Position numbers and translations under genes: made by a program. This document shows, one piece after another, positions 11,137 to 23,278 of a DNA stretch of 64,000 nt. Numbering within the stretch: position 1 is the first letter of the stretch; every line of letters starts with the position of its first letter. The stretch covers positions 310,001 through 374,000 of the forward strand of contig JAAKBF010000039.1 in assembly GCA_012656075.1 (NCBI GenBank), given 5' to 3'. A model generated the notes under the pieces. It was not told the origin of the DNA. It did not search any database and was given only the letters and a program-made list of their open reading frames with translations. Source of the stretch: Phytophthora hibernalis (lineage: Eukaryota > Oomycota > Peronosporomycetes > Peronosporales > Peronosporaceae).

Positions 11137-14100
11137 TTGGAATATCCAGTGGCAGTGGCTCATTTCGAAACCCCCGAGAGCGCCAACGGTATGGTGAAAA
11201 GCAAGCGGCCCCGCGCGTCGAATCCGAAGAGTCCGAGTACTGCGAGGACGTCGATGAGGTTGCACATGAGGGCGACGCGTCCCCCTGTCTACCGAGCAGC
11301 ACGAGTGACCTACCCCAATCTGTTGGGTAAAACGTTCGACTCGGTCGAGGAGTTCGAGACATTTTTAAGCGTACACTCAGCGGACGTGCCAGGTACAACG
11401 CCCCGGCGGTTAAGTGGGTACGTGCGGCAACTTACATATTGTTTTCATGTCAGATTTACTTCAAGCGGTCGTCTACTACCAGAGAGCGCAGGAACACGGC
11501 GATCCAAGAATCCTACGCCAAGCACGGACGGGTCATGTACTACATGTGTACGCATGGAAGCAAGCCCAGGAAGCGTATGGCTGTCAAGCGACCTCGCAAG
11601 AACGTCCGGCCACTTGGTAGCGGAGATAAGGTATATGTGTGTTAGACTTTACTCACAAGTTTGTACTAACGCATGATGTTGTGGTATTTGTGTGTGTGTA
11701 TTGTAGCTGCCGCTTGTACAGCGACGCGAGGGGATCGATACTACCTGGTCGTGTAAGATGCCGGAACGACTGTGTCCGACAGGGTATCTGAAACGCTCAA
11801 CCGCTTCTGCGAAGAGAGAAGTATGGAGTTTCCCATGTGGACATTGAGCAAGACCAGAACACGGTACGTTTCATATCGTGCACACTGGATATTTTTGTAA
11901 GCTTAACTCAATAATATGTAGATGGTTGCTCGGGCCATTGTTTTCCAGACAGAACACATGCGCTCTTTGTTTTCAAGTTTCCCGGAAACTATTCTGGTGG
12001 ATGCAACCCATGGGACCAACGCCGAGCGCTACAAGTTATTCTCTTTCATCGTCTACGATTCATTTGGACACGGGCAACACGTGCAGGTACGACACGCGGA
12101 AGAGATTAATAAGCCCATGCTCGACGCTTTGTACATGTAGTTATCTACCTTGTCAATATTTGTGCAAACTTGTGGTAGTTTGTATAATTTTGTATTAATT
12201 TGTGGTAGTTTGTACCATTTTGTAATGCCATTTCTGTTATCCTGCTCTTGCTTCACTAACTCTTTGTCGTGGTGGTTTGTTCGCAGCATGAACTTCTCAC
12301 TGATGAACGGTCTGACACGCTGCGACTCGCCATCAATCAGTTCAAGAAGAGCACCCGTCCTGGAGAGATATTTAATGCGTTGTAGTGGACAAAGACTTTA
12401 CGGAGATCAGCGCCTTCACTACAGAACTGCCGCAGACCAGGATCATATTGTGCTAATTTCACGCGGTGAAGTACCTTCACAAACAGATTACCAAGGCGGA
12501 GTACGGGCTGGACCAAAGGTCTCGTTTGAAGCCTCTGATAAGTCTTCTAGTCAAGGCCAGTACAGATAGTGAATATGACAAGTATGTGAAGTTTATGCGA
12601 GAGGAGCCCGGCGTTGTGGATGATGTAGAAGACGATGACATTGAATCTCCACCGTTTTGGGTATATTTTCAAGTGAATTGGCACAAATGCTGCGCAATGT
12701 TGTGTTCCTACCTCCGTGACAATGTTGTGCATCTCGGGAACAATACCAACAACAGGCTCGAGTCTTCCTGGCAGAAAATCAAAACCCTCGTGGATCAAAA
12801 TGTGGAGACTGATGAAATGCTGACGAGTCTGATCTGGTGGACAAAAGTAAAACAAAAATCTTTAACACCGAAATGGCGTGCGTGGGCCACGTGTAAGATT
12901 CAACTCAGTACCCAAGCCCGAATTGGAGCGCTTGACTCGAATTGTCAGCAGATTTACGTTCGATGCGATAAAGACGCAGTATGACATCGCCACGAGCCCC
13001 TCGACATACTACGATATTCAAGACGCCGGTCATGACACATTTATGGTGGCTAGTGCTTCAACTACATGCAGAGTGGACGTAAAAACGTGGATTTCGTTCT
13101 GCTTGCTCGGACTCACTCAAATTTACCCTGCTGACATTTGATGTATCTTCGGAGTGTAACCCAGAGTGCGCATGTTATTCTTTTAGAATACGTTGATCAA
13201 CGATGGAGATATAATTCGAACGCGATGCTTAAGCAGTTTCTGAGCAGAGATCACGAGGTTAGTGGGTATTCGGAAGATCTGGTGGAGAGGTCGACATCGC
13301 GCCAAACTAAGACGCACTCTGTAAAGTATCGCGAATCACTTGAAAACTCGAAGCGGATCGCGGAGGCCCTGAGTGAATACGGTGCAGCGTAGTATGAGCA
13401 AGGGTCGAATATTTTGCTCCGTTTGGCGAACGCGTTTGTTGCCGGCAATCTTACCGAGCTCGACCAAGCTATAAGGCACCTAAGTTTATCTGAAGACGTG
13501 TATTTGACTACTGCTAACTCCGACTCCACGGTGTAAATCGCGGCGAGCTTCATCCGAGTTTGTACCCTTTCGCACAAACTCAGAACCAAAGGACGGTTCC
13601 TCTCAAGATACGACAGCCACAGGACTTGCGAAGGAAGTAATTGTGATCGACGATGAATCGGGTGACGACTCTACGGACGAAATCGTACCTGCAACAGAGC
13701 CTGCTGAAGAGAAACCGTCTCAACCGTCCGCCCAAAAAAGCAGCAAGAAAGGAAAGCGCCCCAATCAAAACAATAGCTTCTCCAGTTTGGAGTATTAGAT
13801 AGAGCGTGAAATCTCACGGACGGCAGAAAACTACAGTGAAACAGAGAAAATTTGCGCGCAAGAAGAGATTTCAAGAGCTTAAGGACATTTGTCAAGTAAG
13901 AGAAGAACTCGGTCTTCTACAAAACAAAATATTGCTGGTATGGCAAAGGCACTAGACTCAGACATGCTGTCAGGTCGTCTTTCCTGTCACGGTTTGGAAT
14001 CGCTACCGGGTTTTTCGACCGTGTGTCGTCCGGTTCCTGCCCCAGGACAGAACATTGGTCCCGCGAATGCAGAGCTGTGTAAAGTTCTGTTGCCTCGAGA

Positions 14101-14560
14101 TTGGGTCAATCTGTGTCTTTCGCGGATTGAGGTATGCAAACGCGCGTACTACGAGCAGACACAGATTGTTTTGAAGGATGAAGACATTATTTTCAAATTT
14201 GAGGATGGACGCGGCTTACTATTCCCCAACACGTCTGCTTATTACATGCGCGCAATGGTGGCGTGGTAGAAGTTAGGAATTACGTTTGGGGGCTCACTAA
14301 AGTCATGGATTGGGCTCGCTTCATTCACGTAACTGGATATGATTGTGGGCCCCTTTTCAACGACGTAGCGGATTTTGATGTGGAAGACGTGTGCACCTGT
14401 CTTCGTTACACGAATTTGATGAATGATAATGAGTTGCGGTTCTTAGCTTTGCTATGGATGCGGACGTGGAAGACGTCGGTATTCAAGCTGCACTCTTAAC
14501 CATATGCAGAGACGCAGACAATCGTTTTGCCTCGGTTCCCATCGCTACATTCACCCCTCA
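11137..14560 (+). pseudogene. MULE copy B, long Mutator-like transposase gene with SWIM region
   Basis: This is the most complete MULE in the window. In order: an N-terminal region with FDSVEEFETFL (near 11335), a likely intron (donor GTACGTGCGG near 11418), the basic zinc-binding segment KRPRKNVRPLG near 11590, and the first catalytic region ETILVDATHGTNAERYKL near 11990. Next come a second intron with short TTTGTGGTAGTTTGTA repeats (12150-12285) and the block HLGNNTNNRLESSWQKIKTL near 12730, a hallmark of MULE transposases. A degraded SWIM-like zinc motif lies near 13090-13150. A C-terminal extension (13889-14500) contains GRGLLFPNTSAYYMRAMVAW. Copy C repeats part of that extension, which I do not recognise. 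Several frameshifts are present. Confidence 0.7.
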
Positions 14561-14570
14561 GCTCATGGCG

Positions 14571-16015
14571 ATGGAGACCAACGAAGCAAGAGTGGCGTAT
14601 CTGAAGAATACAAAGGTGGTTGAGAGCGCGAAGGACAAAATGAGCAGTACTGGTAGACGGGAATCACTGGTGCGCTCTGTGCATTGTGTCGAGAAGTGGA
14701 TCTACACGGTGATGAAGCCGCAAAATGACGCCGACACTATCGAGAAAGTAGCTGGACTGTTCAAGGACGTGTTTCAACCACTTCTACCACAGAACAAGCG
14801 ACGGAAAGAATGGTTAGTCGGGAATATCAGTAGATGGACGGCTCAAGTTGCGGGATATGGATGCTTGCCTTCCTGGAGAGCTACATTTTTTGAGGAGTTC
14901 AACGTGCCTGTCAAGCCGTACGGTGTCAGAGCGCTCCTCAGTGATAAGAGCATGCTGGAAACATGCAACCACCAAAAAGAGGTGGTTAAATCCAAGCAAA
15001 ACAGCAAATGTGTCATTACAACAATGTACAATCTTCCACAAACTAAAACAAATTGCTACAAACAACCACAAGCTGACACAATGTGCCAGCTAAGACGATA
15101 TCTACATGTAATTTACCCCTCAGCATGGTGATGGAGACCAATGATGCAAGAGTGGCGTATCTGAAGAATACGAAGGTGATTGAGAGCGCGAAGGACAAAA
15201 TGAGCAGTACTGGTAGACGGGAATCACTGGTGCGCTCTGTGCATTGTGTCGAGAAGTGGATCTACACGGTGATGGAGCCGCAAAATGACGCCGACACTAT
15301 CGAGAAAGTAGCTGGACTGTTCAAGGACGTGTTTCAACCACTTCTACCACAGAACAAGCGACGGAAAGAATGGTTAGTCGGGAATATCAGTAGATGGACG
15401 GCTCAAGTTGCGGGATATGGATGCTTGCCTTCCTGGAGAGCTACATTTTTGAGGAGTTCAACGTGCCTGTCAAGCCGTACGGTGTCAGAGCGCTCCTCAG
15501 TGATAAGAGCATGCTGGAAACATGCAACCACCAAAAAGAGGTGGTTAAATCCAAGCAAAACAGCAAATGTGTCATTACAACAATGTACAATCTTCCACAA
15601 ACTAAAACAAATTGCTACAAACAACCACAAGCTGACACAATGTGCCAGCTAAGACGATATCTACATGTAATTTACCCCTCAGCATGGTGATGGAGACCAA
15701 TGATGCAAGAGTGGCGTATCTGAAGAATACGAAGGTGATTGAGAGCGCGAAGGACAAAATGAGCAGTACTGGTAGACGGGAATCACTGGTGCGCTCTGTG
15801 CATTGTGTCGAGAAGTGGATCTACACGGTGATGGAGCCGCAAATGACGCCGACACTATCGAGAAAGTAGCTGGACTGTTCAAGGACGTGTTTCAACCACT
15901 TCTACCACAGAACAAGCGATGGAAAAGAGTGGTTAGTCGGGAATATCAGTAGATGGACGGCTCAAGTTGCGGGATATGGATGCTTGCCTTCCTGGAGAGC
16001 TACATTTTCAGGAGT
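14571..16015 (+). repeat. Three tandem copies of a ~560-bp unit from the MULE C-terminal region
   Basis: The unit starts at ATGGAGACCA at 14571, 15131 and 15690, a period of 560 and 559 bp. Copies 1 and 2 are almost identical throughout; copy 3 ends at about 16015. Each encodes a segment with YLKNTKVVESAKDKMSSTGR and LPQNKRRKEWLVGNISRWTA, a conserved domain I do not recognise at the C-terminus of this MULE protein. The copies differ by single-base changes in a T run (TTTTTTG, TTTTTG, TTTTC). The near-identity indicates a recent tandem duplication. Confidence 0.85.
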
Positions 16016-16137
16016 CCAAAGCACCTCCAGATGTAGACTTCCTTCGCTACAGATACATGCTGAAGGTACTGCAGTCATGAAAGACTAGTTAGCGAGTTGA
16101 AGTTAACCCAATACGTACATGTATGTAACGACTAGAG

Positions 16138-16350
16138 AGCCGGTGCCGTATGGGTTTGTACTCGGTTTGTGAATACGTGTACACATCGACACAAACTGAT
16201 ACACTGGAGTTTCTGTCAGAATACAAATTACCACAAAGCCACAAGCACTCTGCGCCACCATCAAGCAGGTGGCACCCATAGCCGTAGCAAATTTCTTGGG
16301 CTGTGCTGCGAAAGAAACGTTATGTAGCCAACGGAGCGTTATTTTGTGTG
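16138..16350 (+). repeat. Second copy of the MULE 5' end repeat
   Basis: Direct repeat of 10820-11005, including CATAGCCGTAGC and GTTATGTAGCCAACGGAGCG with scattered substitutions. It marks the start of MULE copy C. Confidence 0.65.
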
Positions 16351-16368
16351 GGCTACATGTGATATTAT

Positions 16369-17610
16369 ATGTATTGGGTTAGCTACGTTTTGCTAATTAG
16401 CCGTTCAGGAGATCAGCAAGTATCTGTAGTGAAGGGAGTCTGCATCAGGATCAACCAGTTCAAGAAAAAACAATCCAGGATGGAAAGATATCCAATACCT
16501 GGTGGGGGACAAGGGAGATCAGCGTTTTCACCTCGGAGCTATCACAGGCCAGAATTTTACTGTCAACTCCACGCAGTGAAGTTCCTTCATGAACGGATTG
16601 CGAAGCCTGATAATGGCCTTGACATTGTTCAAAGATCATGTTTGAAGCCTCTAGTGAGTATGTTCGTGAAGGCAAGTACTGCGGACGAGTACGATAATTA
16701 CGTGAGATTAATGCGGGAGGACCTACACGTCGAAGAAGAAGATGGAGAAGAAGGGACGTTCATTCTCCCCATTTTGGCTTTACTTTCTGGAGAACTGGCA
16801 CAAGTGCCGTGCTATGTGGTGCTCTTATCTTCGCGATAATGTCGTACATCTCGGCAACAGTACGAACAATAGGCTCGAGTCTTCGTGGCAGAAAATAAAC
16901 CCGCTTGTGGACCAGAATGTGGAGTTGATGAAACGCTGACAAGCTTGATTCGGTGGACGAAGGTGAAAAAGCTGTTACGACTGACATGGCACGCGTTGGT
17001 CAAGTATGCGATCCTACGCAGCATTCGAGTGCTGAACTGGCGCGCTTGGTTCCATTTGCCAGCAGGTTCGCGCTCGATTCCATCAAGACACAGTATGATA
17101 TCGCTACAAACGCATCGACCTACAACGACATTCAAGAGTCCGGGCACGATAAAGTTTTGGTGACTAATGCAGCAACAACATGCAAAGTTGACGTGAAGAC
17201 GTAGACTTCATTTTGTATGCTAGGTCTCACTCAGAAGTTGCCGTGCAGGCATTTGATATATCTACGGAAACAGCAACAGCTAGCCCAAATCATTCCTTTC
17301 AAGTGTGTGGATAAAAGATGGCGGTGCTGTACCCCAACACATCTGCTTATTGCATGCGCGCAATGGTGACGTGGTACAAGTTAGGAATTACGTTTGGGTG
17401 ACTGTCTAAAGTTATGGATTGGGCGCGCTCCATTCGCCTAACTAGAGATGATTGTGGACCACTGTTAAACGACGTAGCGGACTTTGATGTAGAAGACGTG
17501 TGAACCTGTCTTCGCTAATGAGTTGGCGGTTCTGAGCTTTGCTAAGGACGCGACGCGGTCGTGGAAAACGTCGGCATTCAAGCTGCACTCTTAACAAACA
17601 ATATGCAGGT
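16369..17610 (+). pseudogene. MULE copy C, internal and 3' part of the transposase
   Basis: The N-terminus and first catalytic region are missing. The copy begins within the region of the catalytic core (FYCQLHAVKFLHERIAKPDN), continues through HLGNSTNNRLESSWQKINPL near 16855, and has a clear SWIM-type zinc motif at 17236-17265 (LPCRHLIYLR). A degraded match to the copy B extension follows (CCCCAACACATCTGCTTA at 17331-17348). Its closest relative in the window is copy B. Frame changes and stops are frequent. Confidence 0.7.
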
Positions 17611-17619
17611 ATGCAGACT

Positions 17620-18880
17620 ATCGATCTGCCTCGGATCGGATCGCTACAGCTCACACTTTCGTACCTGGACGTACTGGCCTTGGCCAAACGATCGTGAACA
17701 ATGAAGAAGAATAGTTTGAAGTGCTCGGCGTTGGTTCCGTGGGTGGCATCCACCAACATGGTTTCAGGAAAGCTTGAAAACAGAGACCGCATGTGCGCGG
17801 TTTGTAAAACGATGGCACCGGCTACAATCTACATAAGAAAACGTTAGTAAAGTCATGCTTCGTACAACAAGGGCGTACACCTGGTAGCGTCCCTGATTCT
17901 GGTCTTGGTCGATGTCGACACGTGCCACTCCGTACTTCTCTTCCAGCTGAAGCGGTTCAAAGTTTCAGATACCCGGTCTGAAAATGTAGTTTCAGCTTGG
18001 CCAGCAAATTGTGCACTTCTACCATACAAGTATCGGACTCTGTGTTGTCCCAGATGTACTTCAGGATCTTTTTCCTCGCCAGACCAACTTTTCTGAGCAT
18101 GTTCACGTCATGTAAGACTTCACTGTTCAGCCGCATTCGGTTGCTCGGAATCTGGTGGTACTCAGCCTTGCCAACTCGGTAGTTGTGTGCGGGCATGTGA
18201 AGCTAAACAACCAAATCGTAGCGGTCACCTTCCCGTTTTTGCAGAAGTGATAACTAGAGCAGCGTAACATTAATACAGAATCATCACAGGTCAGTACAAG
18301 CTTTCATATGTGTTCGGGCGCGCTCGTACCTTAACTTCGCAGCCGAGTGCCTGACGTTTTGGCGTTTGGGCGCTTGATACTACTGCGCTTCCTCGGTTTG
18401 CCAGCATGCGTGCAAAGATAATAGACGACGTAACGGGAAACGCCTCATTTTCCAAGAGCTCCGATTCAGGCGCTATTCGGTCGTGCTTCGCGTAGGAGTC
18501 CTTGATTGCAGCGTTTCTCCGCTCCTGGGTAGATGACGAGCACTTGAAATAGTTCTAGGAATGCAAATAAAGCATAAGAAAACCCACACGCCACACAAAC
18601 AACCACAAACGACTAACCTGACACGCTTGGCAGTACGATTTCAAAAAGGACTTGAAGTCTGCAACCGAGTCGAAGGTTTTGTCCAACAAGCTTCGGGATG
18701 TGACTCGAGCAGCAGGGAGGGGTTATCGTCGTCGCATACAGGGTGTCGTCGACGTACTCGGACTCTCCAGATTCTTCGCAGGGACGGCGCGAGTCGTCGC
18801 GCGCGGGGCGGTTGCATTTTCCAATACCGCGGTGGCTTCTCGGGGAGAGGAGGGGGCTGAAATGATCCACAACCACTGGA
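17620..18880 (-). pseudogene. MULE copy D, N-terminal half in inverted orientation
   Basis: On the minus strand from 18880 down: a serine-rich N-terminus, FDSVADFKSFLKSYC near 18640 (equivalent to FDSVEEFETFL of copy B), the helical segment MLRKVGLARKKILKYIWDN near 18060-18110, then FPETMLVDATHGTNAEHFKL near 17730-17780. The copy stops after the first catalytic region. It lies back to back with copy C, so C and D together look like two truncated copies joined tail to tail. Confidence 0.65.
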
Positions 18881-18959
18881 TATAAAAAACGTTGTTTTGA
18901 AGGCGTTATGTTCTAGGCTTGGTTTTGAGCGTGTGTAACGTCAGCGGGGTAAAGAAAGT

Positions 18960-19040
18960 GGGTTTACTCTGGCTTAGCGCCGGCTCTTTAATTTGTACGT
19001 ATAGTCACTCTCGTAGGGCAATCGAGAGCAAGCACATAAA
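18960..19040 (-). repeat. Outer end of MULE copy D
   Basis: The block GCCGGCTCTTTAATTTGTAC with neighbouring bases is the inverted counterpart of 11010-11045 at the start of copy B, supporting this as the family's terminal sequence. Confidence 0.55.
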
Positions 19041-19199
19041 CAAAGTAGCAGCATGTATACTCGATCCAGCTCAAAATCTTACACCTCATACCACTAGATG
19101 ACGTTGCGACCGGTAACGGATCAGTGCTGTCACTGTAGCGCTCCGAGGTCAATAGCTGGATAACCACCTGGAGGCGAGGTCGGGCCATCGACAGCGCTA

Positions 19200-19612
19200 A
19201 ACTTAACGGTCTTCACCAGCGCAGTGTCTAGGCCATCACCAGCGCCGCGTTCGACGATCATTCAGCCAAGTTCGTCGCCAGCTCGGAGTTTTTAGACCAC
19301 CCTGCTAGGGTCTTTGCAACCTCCAAGTCTGCCTATCACACCGCCGAGTACGCCTCCAGATCCGAGGTTGTCGGCCACTTCGTCAACGCCCTCACCAGCT
19401 CCGTGAAGACTGAAGCGATAGATTACCCGTGTTAGAAAGGTATAGAAGAAGTCACTATTGAAAATACATCCATGAAGAATGAAGTGTTAAATGATTTAAT
19501 GTCAAAAGTCATGTTAGGAAGCTGTTAAGCCAGCCATTACTGAAAATGCAGTCGTATAAACAATGAAGGCTGAAGCGTTAATGATTAATGTCGAAAGTCA
19601 TTTTAGGTGGCT
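19200..19612 (+). repeat. Degenerate ~90-bp tandem repeat next to an Ala/Ser-rich open stretch
   Basis: Two diverged units share a GAAAATRC...ATGAAG core, a TTTAATGTCRAAAGTCAT-type core and TTAGG (about 19430-19522 and 19523-19612). Just before them, 19230-19440 reads openly on the plus strand (DDHSAKFVASSEFLDHPARV) up to a stop. I do not recognise the encoded sequence; it may be a gene relic or repeat-derived. Confidence 0.35.
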
Positions 19613-19614
19613 AC

Positions 19615-19975
19615 TATTACACAAGCCAGCGCTCTTCATTTCCTGCTGTCTTAATAACATGCGTCTCCGACATGGCAGTTCATATGTCGTGCTTATCTGT
19701 TTCGTAGACACGCCCACTTGGTAGACGCCCACTTCGACGTATCGTTCGCAGCGTCTCCTTGGCCTTTGCTCGACCATCCTCCCTATTCGTCTTGGAGGAG
19801 CGGACATGGGCAGCTAAGGGCGCACGCATAGCCCGTATCTCACTGCCTCTATATATAAGTAGAAAAGTAGCGTTAGGTTCAGCTGTATACAATAGCAGGC
19901 CGTATGGCGACAAATTTTAGTAGCCCGTGCAACTCGAGCATGAGCAGCTCGCTCTTGCTGTTGACCCCAGCATTA
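19615..19975 (-). repeat. Candidate 3' LTR of the Gypsy element
   Basis: It lies directly downstream of the Gypsy pol end on the minus strand and begins TGCTGGGGTCAACAGC (read from about 19968). It contains a TATA-like CTTATATATAGAGG (19846-19859). No second LTR was found on the other side of the element, so its exact limits are uncertain. Confidence 0.4.
19846..19859 (-). promoter_or_regulatory. TATA box in the candidate LTR
   Basis: Read on the minus strand as CTTATATATAGAGG, a strong TATA match, placed inside the candidate LTR in the direction of the retroelement. Confidence 0.4.
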
Positions 19976-20017
19976 TTAACCGTCCTTATTTTTCTTATAT
20001 ATATCAGCAAATACTAA

Positions 20018-23000
20018 TCAGTTCTCAATAAAAAGAAGCGGCGTAACTGGAGCGTACCTGTAAGTGAGTCTTGCTGGCTTCTGGTGGCCTTGTTCACCTT
20101 GATCTTGGTCATCGTCGTTCCCAACTGCCAGAACGCTTTGTGAAAGACAATTATGAGGGTGGTCATTAAATAGTGTGTACCACATACGCAATATTAAGTC
20201 TTTTTCTCGTCCCTCAAGCAACACCGTATGTTCTGCTCTCAGTATTCTCTCTACAGGTAAGTAGAGAGCGCTCTCATTACCAATCATTGGGGTGGGGAAC
20301 GCAACGGACGCATCGACAGATAGAGACGATCCGTGGCAGGCGTCGGCGTCGCGCGCTCCAGCGCCTGTTGATTTTGGATCAAACGAAGCTCGTGACCACC
20401 GTGAAGGGTTGCCAGCGGCTCTTGGAGTCGAAGCGGACTGACGTAGTGGTCCTGCGAGGGTCTCTGCCCTCCGTCGAGTCGACTGTGAATCACTTGACTC
20501 CAAGCGTGACTCAGCAGGAACGTAGTGCGGGTGATCACCAGCGCCAGCTCGATCGCCTGAGCGAGGACCTCCGGCACGTGCTCTAACGATGCTCGGAGAG
20601 AGAGGGCTGCCGCGAATGACAATGCTGAGCTCCAGATGCTCTTTGAGCGGCTCCGCGACCTCTACTCTCGCGTCGAGGCGTAGGAGAGCCGTGCTCCTCC
20701 GACTGCTTCGCCACCAGCGGGTGCTCCCCGCTGCGGCCGTTCCTCCGCAGGACATGATGCAGATGATGGCGTACGAGTTTCGTCACTTCGCGAATGCGTC
20801 GGACTGTCAGAGTCATTCGCCTCGACCTGGTGATAGGGCTTGAGAAGTCCCACGTAGAACGTCGGGTGCATGGCCATAGCCGATTGCAGGTCCAACGTGT
20901 ACGCGTTGCCATGGACTCCCATGACCGTGAACGGCCCAACAAACCTTGGACGAAGCTTCATGCTGCCCACCGTAGATACCGTCGGCATAGGAAGAGCGTG
21001 CCCCACTTCGTGGGTTCTTCAGCGCAGACGCTGCGCAACACATCTTCTAACTCGCGGTTCACCCGCTCTATTTTGACCCTCTGTGTGCAGATGATTCGCC
21101 GTGGACATGTCCAATCTAGTCCCGAGAAGATGGAACAAATGTTTCCAGAAGTGAGAGTCGAAGCGGGGGCCCCAATCGCTCACGAACGCATCTGGAAGGC
21201 CATTATGCCGAATAACGTTGTCGACGAAGAGCTGAGCCGCATGCGGCGCCGTCACGCTCTTCTTCATCGCGGCTAGCCGCACCATCTTGATGAGACGGCA
21301 AACGAAGACCAAGGCGCCGGTGTGGCCGTGTGCATTTGCCTGAAGATCGAAGATGAAGTCCATGCTTACCGAGCGCCAGCACCGGCAAGCTCATCGTGGA
21401 AGCCGACGACGAGGGGGCAGGTTTCACACGTTGGTACGTCTCGCACGTCTACACGTACTTATGCACCAACTTGTACATGTGAGGCCATCAGAAGTTGCGC
21501 GCCACCAACGTGTACGTCTTCTAACGTCCAAAATGGCCGCTGCGCGGCGTGCCGTGTCCCTCGTAGAGGACGCGATCCCGCAAGGCCTCGTCATTAGGCA
21601 CGACTATTCGAGGCTCGTTGCCTTAGTCGACTTGATATTAGAGAAGCCCGCCTTCCAGCAAGTAGCTGTGCAACCGCGAGTGCTGCCGATCAGTTATCTT
21701 CACATCTGCCTTCGGCGTACCGAGGGCCTTAACGAGATCAGCCAGATCTTCGTCCTCGGCATACGCTTCTCGCAGAAGCTCATAGAGCGGAGAATCGAGG
21801 TACTCAATGTGCGCCAGCTCGTAGTCCGGACGTAGGGAAATTGCGTCCGCGAGGACGTTCTGCTTTCATGGCTTGTACTACACCGTAACGTTATACTCCG
21901 CGAAGAAGGAGAGCCACCGCGCGATACGTTGGGAGAGATGAGGCGACGACGTCGCAGTCCGCAAGGACGCATCGTCTGCGTAGATCACAAAGGGTTTACT
22001 GCACCCGAAACTTCACCAGCGCGTACTTCATAGTGATAAGTTCCTTGTCATGGACATGGAAGTTATTCTCTGGCGCCTTGAGTTGGCGCGACTGGAACGA
22101 GACCACTCGATCTCTGCCATCGGCATCGACTTGCAGAAGCGCACAGCCTCTGATGCATCGCATACCATCCTGAACGGGCGATCGTCATCGGGCAGAGCCA
22201 AGATCGGAGCGCTCTGAAAGCAGCTTTTGATATACTCAAAAGCCTGCTAACCCTCGTCATTCCACCACCATTCCTTATCCTTCTCCAGGATATTGGTCAA
22301 TGGCCGCGCCATCTCGGCATAGCTGGCACTGTACTTGTGCAAGTAGTTGGCTAGGCCAAGCCACTTGCGTAGGTCCTTCTGTGACCCTGGAACCAGCCAT
22401 TGCGCGATCGCGCACACCTTCTCTGTATCCGCGCGGATTCCATCCTTGCCAAGGAAACATCCCAAGAAGGGAATCTCTTCGGCGCCGAAGATGCACTTGT
22501 TGATGTTCGCGTACAAGCGATTCTCCCGCATGCACATCAAAACGTCACGTAGGTGTTCGATGTGAGCCTCTTGTCTTCCGAAGCACGACTGTGCACAAAG
22601 ATATCGTCGAAGTATGTCTGTGCGAACGCTCGCATCGGCCGGAACAGTTGCGTTACCAGCGGATTGAACGTGGCCGGCGCATTTGACAGCCCCTGTGGCA
22701 TCCCGAGCCTCTCTCACAACATCCCACTGGGAGTACTCACCGCTGTGAGGGGGATGTCGGACTCGTGCATCAACAGTAGATAATAGCCATCGACCATGTC
22801 GAGAGCGCTGAAGATAGTGCATCCTGCCATGTTGCTCTACAACACGTCCTTCCGAGTGATTGACGTGGACGCCGGTATCGTCGCTGCATTCAACTTGTTG
22901 AACACGTGCACCATGCTCCACTTCCCGTTGGGTTTCTTCACGCAAAACGTCGGGGACGAGTGTGGCAACTTCGACTCGCGCGCCAGGCCTACGGCAAACT

Positions 23001-23231
23001 TCGCTGCGAAGAAGTCTTCGATTACGGCACTTTCTCCTTCGGTAGTGGCCACTGGCGTGTGGTACAGTACTTGGTGCCAGACACCAGGTCGATTTCGTGC
23101 CGAACCCCTATCCGGAGGCAACACCGACGGTGGATCATCGCTGACGAAATCCGAGAACTCCATAAGGAGAGGGTAGTACGGGTCCGACGGGTCCTTCAGG
23201 ATGGCCGCGCCATACCTTTTCTGCCTCAGTA
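20018..23231 (-). pseudogene. Gypsy/Ty3 chromovirus pol relic (RT, RNase H, integrase, chromodomain)
   Basis: Domains appear in the order expected for a chromovirus on the minus strand. The reverse transcriptase begins near 23163 with SPTFCVKKPNGKWSMVH near 22930. Its catalytic motif YFDD is at 22602-22613, and the connection and RNase H region follows (FGAEEIPFLGCFLGKDGIRA near 22480). The integrase core lies at 21363-21019 (FVCRLIKMVRL and AFVSDWGPRFDSHFWKHLF, with W in place of the usual R after the catalytic Asp). A chromodomain-like C-terminus (LPVERILRAEHTVLLEGREK) ends at 20018. Gag, protease and the 5' LTR are missing. Many frame changes make this an old, inactive copy. Confidence 0.8.
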
Positions 23232-23278
23232 ATTAATTAGGACACGGCTGATACCTCCCTCCACCAGATTTTATTGGC

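Noticed and set aside
11700..12290. TTGTGGTAGTTTGTA repeats as a regulatory array
   Set aside because: They lie inside the presumed MULE intron and are too few and irregular to claim binding sites.
14571..16015. CRISPR-like or satellite array
   Set aside because: The repeat units are 560 bp, encode a MULE protein segment and number only three; there is no repeat-spacer pattern.
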